Assembly: GCA_946646575.1 (NCBI GenBank)
Contig: CAMPCR010000001.1
Location: 1 to 64,000, forward strand
DNA length: 64,000 nt
Direction of reading: 5' to 3'
Source of the DNA: UBA3222 sp002363035
GTDB taxonomy: Bacteria; Verrucomicrobiota; Verrucomicrobiia; Opitutales; UBA9783
Both the position numbers and the translations under genes were made by a program. Of the stretch, positions 1-8,348 are shown piece by piece. The notes beneath the pieces are model-generated. The model was not told the origin of the DNA and ran no database searches. It saw only the letters and a list, made by a program, of their open reading frames with translations. Every line of letters starts with the position of its first letter. Position 1 is the first letter of the stretch.

Positions 1-165
1 CCGTTGCGGTGAAGCACAGTGCTTTCTTTTAAAAGATACTTTTTTACCCCACCGAACCAAAGTCCATCAAAACACAAAAACCTTTGAGCCGCTGAAACCG
101 GAGAAAAAACCAAGGACTACACACTAACAGACGTGAATTGTGTAAAAAAACGCAAAAAAACACAC

Positions 166-187
166 GCACGGTAAAAAACAACCGCGC
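166..187 (-). terminator. Rho-independent terminator after rpmG
   Basis: On the minus strand a seven-pair stem (GCGCGGT with ACCGTGC, one G-T pair) closes an eight-base T-rich loop and is followed by GTGTGTTTTTTT. It lies about 30 bases past the rpmG stop codon, so it should end the rpmG transcript. Confidence 0.6.
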
Positions 188-214
188 CACCCTTACCGGA
201 CAACCAACCGTTCC

Positions 215-385
215 TTACCCTTTAATCTCCTTATGCAGGGTACGGCGGCGCAAAAACGGATTATACTTCATCTTTTCGACTTTTTCCGTCTGCAATTTCT
301 TGTTGCGCGTCGTCATGTAACGCGAAGGAGGCTTTCCTTCTTTGCGTGCTTCGGTGCATTCGATAATTACGGTTTCCCTGGGCAT
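215..385 (-). CDS. rpmG: Large ribosomal subunit protein L33
   Basis: A 56-residue basic protein that matches L33, a small protein of the 50S subunit near the E site. Diagnostic stretches are the start MPRETVIIECTEA, the central YMTTRNKKLQTEK and the end NPFLRRRTLHKEIK. Only one cysteine is present (residue 10), so this is the zinc-independent form without the two CxxC knuckles. The ATG at 385 is the only reasonable start; no clear Shine-Dalgarno is visible. A hairpin with a T-tail follows the stop codon, so it appears to be monocistronic and separate from the main ribosomal cluster at 9-39 kb. Confidence 0.93.
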   Translation of the reverse strand: MPRETVIIECTEARKEGKPPSRYMTTRNKKLQTEKVEKMKYNPFLRRRTLHKEIKG

Positions 386-512
386 GCTCTATAAAGAGCG
401 CATTTTTGTCTTTGTTTCAAGATAAAAATACCGCACCCGTCTCCGAACGGTGGAAAACAGCGTTTTTACGGAACAATCCGAAAACGCCCCAAACGTCTTG
501 AGCTCCGTAAAA

Positions 513-794
513 CTAGAAGGCACTGTAGCCGTTACGGGCATCTTCTTCCTGTTGCTCACGGATCTGCTTCTGCATGTCCTGGGTGTAGCGACGTTGCGAA
601 GCGATCATTTGGTCGAACATGTAGCGCATATTGGATTCCTTCATTTTTTGGCGACGTTCCTCGGGCGTTAACGGCTTGACGTCGGTCTGCGCCAAGGCGT
701 TCGGTTCGGAAACGTTTCCCGAAACGGGAACTTCGGGTTCCAAGGCGGGTATTGCCGACGGTACATAACAGTTGTTGACGGATGAGATGGACAT
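513..794 (-). CDS. Small hypothetical protein
   Basis: A 93-residue protein of unknown function. The first 40 residues are Pro/Ser/Val-rich and look unstructured; residues about 41-85 (from LTPEERRQKMKES) are strongly charged with many Arg, Gln and Met and should form a helix. There is no signal peptide or membrane segment. It is divergent from the hexapeptide protein that starts at 860, so the 65-base gap between them probably holds both promoters. I do not recognise the family. The amphipathic composition suggests a real but lineage-restricted gene. Confidence 0.6.
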   Translation of the reverse strand: MSISSVNNCYVPSAIPALEPEVPVSGNVSEPNALAQTDVKPLTPEERRQKMKESNMRYMFDQMIASQRRYTQDMQKQIREQQEEDARNGYSAF

Positions 795-859
795 AGGTTT
801 TTGAATTTGACTGTTTCTCTCGTATATCGTATGTTTTTTGTGTTTTATTCTTTGTTTTT

Positions 860-1567
860 ATGACCGACGGTATTCGAGCGTCGCAACTGTTTCAAGGTCT
901 CCCCGAGCATTGGTCGTTTAGGGACGTTTTTTCCTTAGAACAGCCGATACACACCTGGATCCCGTTGATTGCGGAAGCACTGCGGCGGTTTTTTGCAAAA
1001 TGCGAACCGTCGCAACGTATTCACAGCGAACTTCCGCCGCATCTCTCCGTCACGGGCAATGTTTATATCGGTCGGAACGTTTCCCTTCCGCCGTTCGGAA
1101 CGATCGAAGGTCCCGCCTACATTGATGATGAGTGTAGCCTGCGCCCGAGCGTGTATGTTCGCGGAAACGTTATCGTCGGTCGCGGATGTGTTTTGGGCAA
1201 TTCCTGCGAATTCAAGAATTCCCTTCTTCTGGAACACATTCAGGTGCCGCATTTCAATTACGTCGGCGATTCGATTTTGGGCAACGGCGCGCATTTGGGA
1301 GCAGGATGTATTTTGTCAAATCTGCGACTGGATCAACAATGTGTTTGCATGCAGACGCCGACGGGAGAAAAAATCCCGACTGGGTTAAAAAAGCTCGGCG
1401 CCATTTTAGGCGACGGAGCGCAGGCGGGATGCAATTCGGTGTTGCAGCCGGGATCTTGTTTATTTCCGAACGCCGTCGTTTATCCGTGCGAATCATTTAA
1501 GGGAACGCGCCTTGCCAAAACAGCAAAAGAAGGTCTTTCCCGAACGGACAAAAATTCGCTACAATAA
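860..1567 (+). CDS. Left-handed beta-helix (hexapeptide-repeat) protein
   Basis: A 235-residue protein whose residues about 60-215 carry hexapeptide-type repeats ([LIV]-G-x4), for example VTGNVYIGRNVSLPPFG, VYVRGNVIVGRGCVLGN and LGNGAHLGAGCILSN. This fold occurs in acyltransferases and nucleotidyltransferases such as GlmU and in many sugar-modifying enzymes. No pyrophosphorylase (GlmU N-terminal) domain is present, so it resembles the stand-alone beta-helix proteins sometimes labelled UDP-GlcNAc pyrophosphorylase-related. The substrate cannot be read from the sequence. It sits 25 bases upstream of mgtE on the same strand and could be co-transcribed with it. Confidence 0.75.
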   Translation: MTDGIRASQLFQGLPEHWSFRDVFSLEQPIHTWIPLIAEALRRFFAKCEPSQRIHSELPPHLSVTGNVYIGRNVSLPPFGTIEGPAYIDDECSLRPSVYVRGNVIVGRGCVLGNSCEFKNSLLLEHIQVPHFNYVGDSILGNGAHLGAGCILSNLRLDQQCVCMQTPTGEKIPTGLKKLGAILGDGAQAGCNSVLQPGSCLFPNAVVYPCESFKGTRLAKTAKEGLSRTDKNSLQ

Positions 1568-1592
1568 AGGAACAAAAATGCAATAAACCGCC

Positions 1593-2978
1593 ATGCCCGA
1601 TCTCATCCAGGAACATCCGATTGCGAGCAAGTTGGATCAATATACCTTCGAGGATTTAAATCATCTTGCGGAAAACGATTACCTTTCTCTGGATGCGGAA
1701 AAGCTGGCGCGGACGTCGCCGCACGAAATCGGCTTATTCCTGGAACGCTTAACGGTTGAGGAACAGCGAAAATTTCTGCAGCGTTTATCGGAGAAAAACG
1801 CTTCCAACGTTTTGGCGGAAATGGACGCGGAAAATTCCGCCGAGGTGTTGAGTGCCATGCGGGAATTTCGGGCGGCGCGCATTATCGAACTGCTGGATCC
1901 CGACGACGCCGCCGATTTGGTCAGCAAGCTGGACGAAAGCGATCGTATCCGTCTGCTGTCCCGCATCAAACCCGACCGCGCGTTTGTGTTGCGCAAACTG
2001 TTGCGTTACGATCCGAATACCGCCGGTGGTGTCATGACGCCCGAAGTCGTGACGTTACGCGAGACCTGGAACATCGGCGAAGCCTTGGAGCACATTCGGA
2101 AAATTCCGAAGAAAATCGAAAACGTCTACAATTTGTACGTTACGGATGGAGACAATCGGTTGCTGGGACTGACGACGCTGCGAAATCTCGTTTTTTCCGA
2201 ACCGACCAAGCGCGTTTGCGACATCATGAACACGCAAATCCAAGCCATCGCCTGCCTTCCCGAAACGGACAAAAACGCGGTTGCCAATACCATGGCGGAG
2301 TATAACGTCATGGATATTCCGATTGTGGACGAACAAAACCGCCTGTTGGGTTGCGTCACCCACGACGACGTTCTGGATATCGTTCAGGAAGCGGCAACGG
2401 CGGATTTGCAACAGTTGCACGGTGCGGGAGCCGACGAAAGCATTCATGACGGCGTTTGGTACAGCGTTAAAAAGCGCAATCCCTGGCTGTTCGTCAATCT
2501 CATCCTTGCCTTCCTGTCCGCCTATGTTATTTCCAGTTTCGGTTCTGTTATCGAACAAATGAGTTGGATGGCGGCGTTTATGACCGTCATTGCGAATTTA
2601 GGCGGCAACACCGGCGCGCAAACGCTGGCGGTCGCCATCCGCGGACTGGCACTGGGGGAATTTCAAAAAGGCGACGGCTTGGGTATTTGCGGCAGGGAAC
2701 TGTTAAAGGGGCTTGTGAACGGACTTTTCATCGGTTTCTCCGGCGGTCTCATCGCAACCTGTATGATGCATAACGCCCTGATGGGGTTCACGGTCTTTTT
2801 GGCAATGGTTTTAACGATGGTGCTTTCGGGATTTTTTGCCGCCTTCATTCCCATCGTCCTGAAACATTTCAAATGCGACCCCGCCCAAAGTTCCTACATT
2901 TTTCTCACCGCTTTCACCGACATCGCCGGGCTGTTTATTTTTCTGAAACTCGGCACCTGTTTGTTGTTGTCGCGGTGA
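1593..2978 (+). CDS. mgtE: Magnesium transporter MgtE
   Basis: A 461-residue inner-membrane Mg2+ channel of the usual length and architecture. Residues about 20-140 form the helical MgtE N domain (DPDDAADLVSKLDESDR), two CBS domains follow from about 146 (GGVMTPEVVTL) and 208 (VCDIMNTQIQAI), and the C-terminal part from about 292 holds the five membrane helices including the conserved NLGGNTGAQTLAVAIRGLALG-type segment. In this family the acidic N/CBS region senses cytosolic Mg2+ and gates the pore. The ATG at 1593 gives the family-typical N-terminus. The gene follows the hexapeptide protein closely. Confidence 0.95.
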   Translation: MPDLIQEHPIASKLDQYTFEDLNHLAENDYLSLDAEKLARTSPHEIGLFLERLTVEEQRKFLQRLSEKNASNVLAEMDAENSAEVLSAMREFRAARIIELLDPDDAADLVSKLDESDRIRLLSRIKPDRAFVLRKLLRYDPNTAGGVMTPEVVTLRETWNIGEALEHIRKIPKKIENVYNLYVTDGDNRLLGLTTLRNLVFSEPTKRVCDIMNTQIQAIACLPETDKNAVANTMAEYNVMDIPIVDEQNRLLGCVTHDDVLDIVQEAATADLQQLHGAGADESIHDGVWYSVKKRNPWLFVNLILAFLSAYVISSFGSVIEQMSWMAAFMTVIANLGGNTGAQTLAVAIRGLALGEFQKGDGLGICGRELLKGLVNGLFIGFSGGLIATCMMHNALMGFTVFLAMVLTMVLSGFFAAFIPIVLKHFKCDPAQSSYIFLTAFTDIAGLFIFLKLGTCLLLSR

Positions 2979-3126
2979 AATTCGTTCTCTTGCCGCAGTT
3001 GTACTCCGAAACGGAATAACTCGGCTCCGTTGTTATCCGCGATAATGTTTAATTTTCCCGAAAAACATAAAATACTTCTTTTTTCTCATGAGTTCTTTAA
3101 CATAAAAATCGCATCCGTCATCGCTC

Positions 3127-4149
3127 ATGGATAACGAACCTGCTTTTCAAACCATCCAAACCGTCAAGCAACTGGAAAACGGTGCACCGTTTAAGACCGT
3201 TGCCGCCGTCCGTCGCATCCACAAAAAAGTCGGGAAAACCGGCAATCCCTTCCTGCAAATCGAAGTCGGCGATGCGATCGATACCTTCGTATTTAATTGC
3301 TTCGAAGGAACCGCGCCGTTTCTCTTTTTCCAAAAACCCGCTTCCAAATGCCCGCAAATCATCATTATCGAGGGCTTTATCGAGTTTTTTGCCGACAAAT
3401 TGAGCCCGCGCATCAAGAGTGTTTGGGACATTTCCGAAGAACAGTACGAAGCATACTTGCCGAAAGTTATTGAAACGCCCGAAGAACCCTTGGAAGAACT
3501 GCAGGCTTCGCTGACGGAATTTATCGAAAGCATTCAATATTCCGCTCTGCGTGCAACCGTTCGGCAGGTTTTTGAAGAGCTCGGCGAGCAGTTTGTCAAC
3601 AGCGTCGCGGCGGTTTCGATGCACCACGCCTATATTCACGGCTTATTGGAACATACGGTGCACGTAACGCGCGTCGTGCAGGCACTGCTGCCGTTATACA
3701 AAGAGGTCAATGCGGATTTGGCAATCGCAGGCGCGCTTTTACACGATGTCGGGAAGGTCTTGGAATATCATTACACTACAACCGACGGCATCGATCGCAC
3801 CGACATCGGACGCTTACAGGGACACGTCATTCTCGGTTATCGCCTCACCCGAAGCGCGGCTTTAAAAAATCATCTGCATCCCGTTTGGCTGGAACAACTG
3901 GAACACATCGTTTTATCCCATCAGGGCGAACCGGAATGGGGCGCCGCCGTGTACCCGGCAACCGCGGAAGCCGTTCTCGTCAGCCTTGCGGACAACGCCG
4001 ACGCCCGCATGGGCATGGTACATCAACAACTGAAAAAAGCCGTTCCGACACAAAGTTTCTCGGATTTTGTGCCGGGATTGGAGACGCGGTTATATACAAA
4101 GGCGCTGATGAAGGTGGAGGGGGCAGGGGAAGCAAACGGCATTGTTTAA
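3127..4149 (+). CDS. YhaM-type OB-fold/HD-domain 3'-5' exoribonuclease
   Basis: A 340-residue protein with the two-domain layout of YhaM/CBF1 exoribonucleases. Residues about 10-95 form a predicted OB-fold for nucleic acid binding, and about 160-290 form an HD metal-dependent phosphohydrolase domain. Visible metal ligands are the His cluster at 166-179 (MHHAYIHGLLEHTVHV) and HDVGK at 206-210, which is the signature of the family. Characterised homologues degrade RNA (and some DNA) from the 3' end. The assignment is by motif order and length; substrate preference is inferred. It is preceded by about 150 bases without a gene and followed by a gene-poor stretch. Confidence 0.85.
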   Translation: MDNEPAFQTIQTVKQLENGAPFKTVAAVRRIHKKVGKTGNPFLQIEVGDAIDTFVFNCFEGTAPFLFFQKPASKCPQIIIIEGFIEFFADKLSPRIKSVWDISEEQYEAYLPKVIETPEEPLEELQASLTEFIESIQYSALRATVRQVFEELGEQFVNSVAAVSMHHAYIHGLLEHTVHVTRVVQALLPLYKEVNADLAIAGALLHDVGKVLEYHYTTTDGIDRTDIGRLQGHVILGYRLTRSAALKNHLHPVWLEQLEHIVLSHQGEPEWGAAVYPATAEAVLVSLADNADARMGMVHQQLKKAVPTQSFSDFVPGLETRLYTKALMKVEGAGEANGIV

Positions 4150-4393
4150 TCATTGTAAAATCGTGAGGCAAGCATAACTTCCGTTGACTTCAAACTCCAA
4201 AAAAGGTTATTGCCGGGCTCGTATTCATCGGTAACGCAATAAACGCAAACCGCTTTAAGTATATCTTGAACCGTTAATATGCTCAACGGAGCTTTAAATC
4301 GCAATTACGTTACACACATCTTCCATTGCGAATACCATCATGAGCACCAAATGGTACCGCTCTTTTTATTGAAAATCCCGCAACGAGATAGAT
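4150..4393. other. No convincing gene
   Basis: A 244-base stretch between the YhaM-like gene and the decayed outer-membrane protein gene. The minus strand has an open run of about 40 codons (roughly 4146-4280) that ends next to the YhaM stop codon, but it has no credible start and nothing recognisable. It may be further debris from the neighbouring decayed locus. Confidence 0.4.
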
Positions 4394-4785
4394 TTAAAAC
4401 CGATACACCACACCTACCTCCGCACTATGACTCAAATTCTGCTTCACTTTTCAATCTCACTTGATATAATTGCCTGTAAACATTCTGGTTTCACGACAGG
4501 AACCCGCCAAATACCGCAGGCGATAGCCGACCGTCAGCTGCTAATTATCATTCAAACACAGACAAAAACCCTCAAATTCCTGCCCCAGAAAGCTCCACGC
4601 TTTCCCACTATTTACCCACCACATAAGATCGGATTCATAATCACATCCGCAGCCATAGAAACGCGCGCGATACCCACACCGACACCGCTGTACTTAAAAC
4701 CGCGTTCACCGAACTAATGCAGCAGCATCACATTGCAGGCACTAAACGGCAACATCCTCACGATACCTGGTATAAATAAAAACAT
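4394..4785 (-). pseudogene. Decayed outer-membrane beta-barrel gene, paralogue of 41007-41838
   Basis: Translation of the minus strand recovers a broken copy of the outer-membrane protein encoded at 41007-41838. The C-terminal end KQNLSHSAEVGVVYRF matches KQNIVHAAEIGIMYQF, followed by a stop at 4394-4396. Upstream in the same frame, NDN-stop-QLTVGYRLRY matches NDNWSLSAGYRLRY with the tryptophan codon changed to TAG; two more TGA codons follow. KAWSFLGQEFEGF (same reading frame) and FSACNVMLLH, FGERGFKYSGVGVGIARV (a shifted frame) match further parts of the paralogue. An ATG at 4785 begins a remnant of the signal peptide (FLFIPGIVRMLP against FFFTAGIVGMLSG), joined directly to FSACNV, so roughly 110-120 codons were deleted. 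Multiple stops, a frameshift and the deletion make function very unlikely. Confidence 0.8.
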
Positions 4786-4814
4786 ACTCCTTGTGGTTTG
4801 ATTATTCTACTGTA

Positions 4815-4868
4815 GCAAGTGTTTTTTTGATGAGATGGATTAAGGGAAATTTAAGAAAAGTAAAAAAC
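4815..4868. repeat. Upstream sequence shared with the outer-membrane protein gene at 41 kb (copy 1)
   Basis: GCAAGTGTTTTTTT followed by GATTAAGGGAAATTTAAG-like sequence is clearly similar to 41875-41930, which lies upstream of the outer-membrane protein gene. In this copy the region between the T-run and the shared GGAAATTxAA segment reads GATGAGATGG, where the other copy has a run of nine G. It supports duplication of the gene together with its promoter region. Confidence 0.6.
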
Positions 4869-5037
4869 ACTGGCTCCATCGCGCACTTTTTAGAAATCGA
4901 CGTAATAAGAGGTTCTTGGGATAATTTTTTCGGTATTCTCTTAGGGATTTAATTTAAAAAAGCGCCAGGAAGTTGTAGTGCTTTTTTACCCCCTCCTTTT
5001 ATTTTACTTTTCAAACAATCCCTTTAGAATAAATACC

Positions 5038-5925
5038 ATGGAGGTTCTCCCGCAAAACATCGCCCATTTGTACCCGTTTAAGTCGCACTTTTTTACCCTG
5101 AACGAGCAAAAATCTCATCGGTTGCACTATATTGATGAAGGCAGAGGCGAAACGGTCGTGATGTTGCATGGGAACCCAACGTGGTCTTTTTACTATCGAA
5201 ATTTGGTGCTTCATCTAAAGTCCGATTATCGCTGTTTGGTTCCCGATCACATCGGTTGCGGATTATCGGATAAGCCTCAGTCATACAATTATTGTCTGCA
5301 ACAACACATCGATAATACCCTGCAGTGGCTGAAAGGTATAAATATCGGGCATTTTCATCTTATTGTTCACGATTGGGGCGGTGCGATCGGTATGGGGGTT
5401 GCAACACGCTGGCCGGCAAGCGTTCGATCGATAACGGTCTTAAATTCCGCCGCGTTTTTGTCGCAACGCATACCGCTTCGCATTGCGCTTTGCCACACCA
5501 AAATCGGTTCATGGGCGGTTCGGCATTGGAATGTTTTCGCAAAAGCCGCAACGTTCATGGCAGTACAAACACCTTTATCGCCCGACGTAAAAGCCGGCTA
5601 TCTGTATCCGTACGACAGTCCGCAACATCGCATTGCCGTTGATCGTTTTGTGAAGGATATTCCCATGGAACCGTCTCATCCGAGTTATGCGGTTTTGAAA
5701 AACATTCAGGAGCACCTGTGGCTGCTGGAAGGCAAACCCTGCCTGCTTGCCTGGGGGATGCGGGATTTTTGCTTTACGCCGGAATTTTTATCCGTCTGGC
5801 AACAGTATTTTCCGAAAGCGGAATGTTATCAATTTTCAAATGCCGGACACTACGTTCTTGAAGACGCAAAGGAAGAAATTTTACCGCTGATTCGACAATT
5901 TATCGCCAAGCATTCGGAAATTTAA
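5038..5925 (+). CDS. oleB: Alpha/beta hydrolase of the OleB / haloalkane dehalogenase-like family
   Basis: A 295-residue hydrolase in which HGNPTWSFYYRNLV (oxyanion/halide-binding Asn), the nucleophile motif VHDWGG (Asp about 112) and a late catalytic His (SNAGHYVLED) follow the haloalkane-dehalogenase pattern. The whole N-terminal block (LYPFKSHFF, LHYIDEG, VVMLHGNPTWSFYYRNLV) is that of OleB, the beta-lactone decarboxylase that makes long-chain olefins with OleA, OleC and OleD. None of those partners lies in this window. The ATG at 5038 is chosen because family members start here. A GTG at 4978 in frame has an AGGAAG upstream and would add 20 hydrophobic residues, so the start is not certain. 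The gene is followed by a terminator. Confidence 0.75.
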   Translation: MEVLPQNIAHLYPFKSHFFTLNEQKSHRLHYIDEGRGETVVMLHGNPTWSFYYRNLVLHLKSDYRCLVPDHIGCGLSDKPQSYNYCLQQHIDNTLQWLKGINIGHFHLIVHDWGGAIGMGVATRWPASVRSITVLNSAAFLSQRIPLRIALCHTKIGSWAVRHWNVFAKAATFMAVQTPLSPDVKAGYLYPYDSPQHRIAVDRFVKDIPMEPSHPSYAVLKNIQEHLWLLEGKPCLLAWGMRDFCFTPEFLSVWQQYFPKAECYQFSNAGHYVLEDAKEEILPLIRQFIAKHSEI

Positions 5926-6067
5926 AAGAACGGCGCCCCTTCGGAAGTTTAAAAAATTTCCCGATAAATCTTGTATTTCGACGTTTTTCTCTAAAAATTC
6001 ACTCAACCACCCTTTATATCCGCAAAAACACCTTAAAAAGCATTTTTTATTCCTCAAAAACAAAAAC

Positions 6068-6093
6068 GCCGAACACCCTCTTGAGCGTTCGGC
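6068..6093. terminator. Bidirectional terminator between convergent genes
   Basis: GCCGAAC pairs with GTTCGGC over seven bases around a 12-base loop. The plus strand continues with ATTTTTTTA and the minus strand with GTTTTTGTTTTTG. It sits between the convergent OleB-like gene (ending at 5925) and the lipoprotein gene (ending at 6120) and fits termination in both directions. Confidence 0.75.
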
Positions 6094-6119
6094 ATTTTTT
6101 TATGGAACCAAAATGTCAA

Positions 6120-7280
6120 TCAGTTCAACAGCAACAGCGGCGTATTGGATTTATAATTCGATGTCTGCAACTTCCGCAACTGCATCACCAACATGAAGGT
6201 CATCTTCGATTCCCGATCGTCATCGGCAATGTAGAAGTACTGCCCGCGGTAACGACAGGATACATACGCATTTTTCGGACGATATTTCGAGCACTGTACC
6301 GAAAAGTACTTACAAACATCGCTCCAATCAAACTCTTCGCCGGCAACATCTTGCGTAACACCAACCAATCCCCTGTCCTTATGCTCCTGCGGCACATCCA
6401 CATTTTGCGACAGATAGAACATTATACCCAATAACGTACGACACTGAATAACAAGCGAAGAAGCTCCTTTATCGGCGACAAAGTCATCATTCAACTTGAA
6501 CAACGACGCCTTCTCCGACAACCCCGCCAATTGTTTTAACTCACGAATTCTCGCCTTCAAACCACTGTAGTAGGACTTCGTTTCAACCGACGCGCGCCGA
6601 ATCCGTTCTTCCAACTTCGGCTCGTTCAGGTACAAATACATACCCGAAAAATTATAATCCGGCTTCGATCCGAACTCCAACAAACGGTTATCATCCGCCT
6701 CATTCAGGATACGCGTGAACGCTTGAAACGGCTTATAACTCGGTACCTTCTCGGGCGTCGGTCCGTCCGCTTCGGTTGCGTTGTATAAATCATTAACACG
6801 TTCTACGCAAAGGTTAAAGACCCGATCGACACTCCACCCTCCTTGGATCAAAGCCGAAACCGCCGAAAATTGAATGGGTGTCAGATATTTCTTAATATAA
6901 TCTCCCCCCGAAGGCGGCGTCAGATTCATGGAAGAAGCACCATTCATGCTCCCGCCGAGAGTAGCCTTGATCTTTTTATCGATATGACTGAGATCCGACA
7001 AGAACCCGCTGTCAAGCTCTCCCTTTCCATCCATGCTGAATAAACCGGAATGACTCAGGGACGCAATATCCAAAGAAGTGATATTATCGCAATAGCGCAA
7101 ACGCACCAAATTCTCCAACAGTTGACGCTCCTCACTGCTGACAACCGCCGCATTGTACTCGGGACGTCGATCTCGAAGCATCTTCGGTCCGCTCCCCATC
7201 ACACCGCACCCGCCCAAAAGCAACGCCACACCGTAAGACGCCCCTTTCAGAACTCCCGTTTTTACTTGTTTCAAACCCAT
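6120..7280 (-). CDS. Uncharacterised envelope lipoprotein
   Basis: A 386-residue predicted lipoprotein. The N-terminus is positively charged and hydrophobic and ends in a lipobox (VALLLGGC, Cys at about 25). The mature part begins with YNAAVVSSEERQLLENLVRLRYCDN and ends with YFYIADDDRESKMTFMLVMQLRKLQ then PLLLLN. From memory this matches an uncharacterised bacterial lipoprotein family with a QLLLNLVRLRY block near the N-terminus and a YFYI...SK..F.LL..L..LQ block at the C-terminus; no function is known to me. The ATG at 7280 is preferred over an upstream in-frame codon because it starts the signal sequence. It follows a gene for a Minf_1886-type protein on the same strand. Confidence 0.7.
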   Translation of the reverse strand: MGLKQVKTGVLKGASYGVALLLGGCGVMGSGPKMLRDRRPEYNAAVVSSEERQLLENLVRLRYCDNITSLDIASLSHSGLFSMDGKGELDSGFLSDLSHIDKKIKATLGGSMNGASSMNLTPPSGGDYIKKYLTPIQFSAVSALIQGGWSVDRVFNLCVERVNDLYNATEADGPTPEKVPSYKPFQAFTRILNEADDNRLLEFGSKPDYNFSGMYLYLNEPKLEERIRRASVETKSYYSGLKARIRELKQLAGLSEKASLFKLNDDFVADKGASSLVIQCRTLLGIMFYLSQNVDVPQEHKDRGLVGVTQDVAGEEFDWSDVCKYFSVQCSKYRPKNAYVSCRYRGQYFYIADDDRESKMTFMLVMQLRKLQTSNYKSNTPLLLLN

Positions 7281-7300
7281 AGAACAGCCCTTTTCTCCAG

Positions 7301-7327
7301 GCAATACCACGAAAAAAAGACTGTCAA
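7301..7327 (-). promoter_or_regulatory. Possible promoter for the lipoprotein gene
   Basis: The minus strand has a perfect TTGACA (7327-7322) and TATTGC (7306-7301) separated by 15 bases, just ahead of the start at 7280. The spacer is short and the -10 element weak, so this is tentative. Confidence 0.3.
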
Positions 7328-7344
7328 CAAAAAAAGTAAAAAAT

Positions 7345-7725
7345 TTACCGATTTTTTAATCGATCAAGAAAAATTTCCTTCAAATCGAGCGCATCCAACA
7401 GTTCCAACCGCTCATCGGCATCCCGTTTAAACACTTTAAATTGAACCAACCGCTCCAAAACCTTCCTTAAATCCGCCCCTGTTTCGATGCCCCAAAACCG
7501 AAACACCGCAGGCGCCAAAATCCCCCAATCCTTCACGGCGAGCGACACCACTCCGTCATTCACCAAATCCGTCACCGAAACACAACGAACCGACTCCGAC
7601 GGAAACCGCCGCCCCGTCGCTTCGAGCGAACGAAAAACATGCCGATAAATACCACGGTGAAAATCGGGACACTGCGCCAAAATCTCGTCGACCCGTTTCT
7701 CGAAACGTTCCGAAAGCGTCTCCAT
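7345..7725 (-). CDS. Minf_1886 family protein
   Basis: A 126-residue soluble protein. The block VKDWGILAPAVFRFWGIETG followed by DLRKVLERLVQFKVF and a C-terminal D-rich helix matches the Minf_1886 family (TIGR04138), which I know as restricted largely to Planctomycetes and Verrucomicrobia and without assigned function. The length fits the family. It is bounded by tRNA-Asn upstream and by the lipoprotein gene downstream on the same strand. The taxonomic restriction of the family is one of the clues to the origin of the window. Confidence 0.75.
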   Translation of the reverse strand: METLSERFEKRVDEILAQCPDFHRGIYRHVFRSLEATGRRFPSESVRCVSVTDLVNDGVVSLAVKDWGILAPAVFRFWGIETGADLRKVLERLVQFKVFKRDADERLELLDALDLKEIFLDRLKNR

Positions 7726-7733
7726 CCTAAAAA

Positions 7734-8348
<615 letters not shown>

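Noticed and set aside
4978..5037. GTG start at 4978 for the OleB-like gene, with AGGAAG upstream
   Set aside because: It would add 20 hydrophobic residues not found in the family; the ATG at 5038 gives the expected N-terminus, though the choice is not certain.
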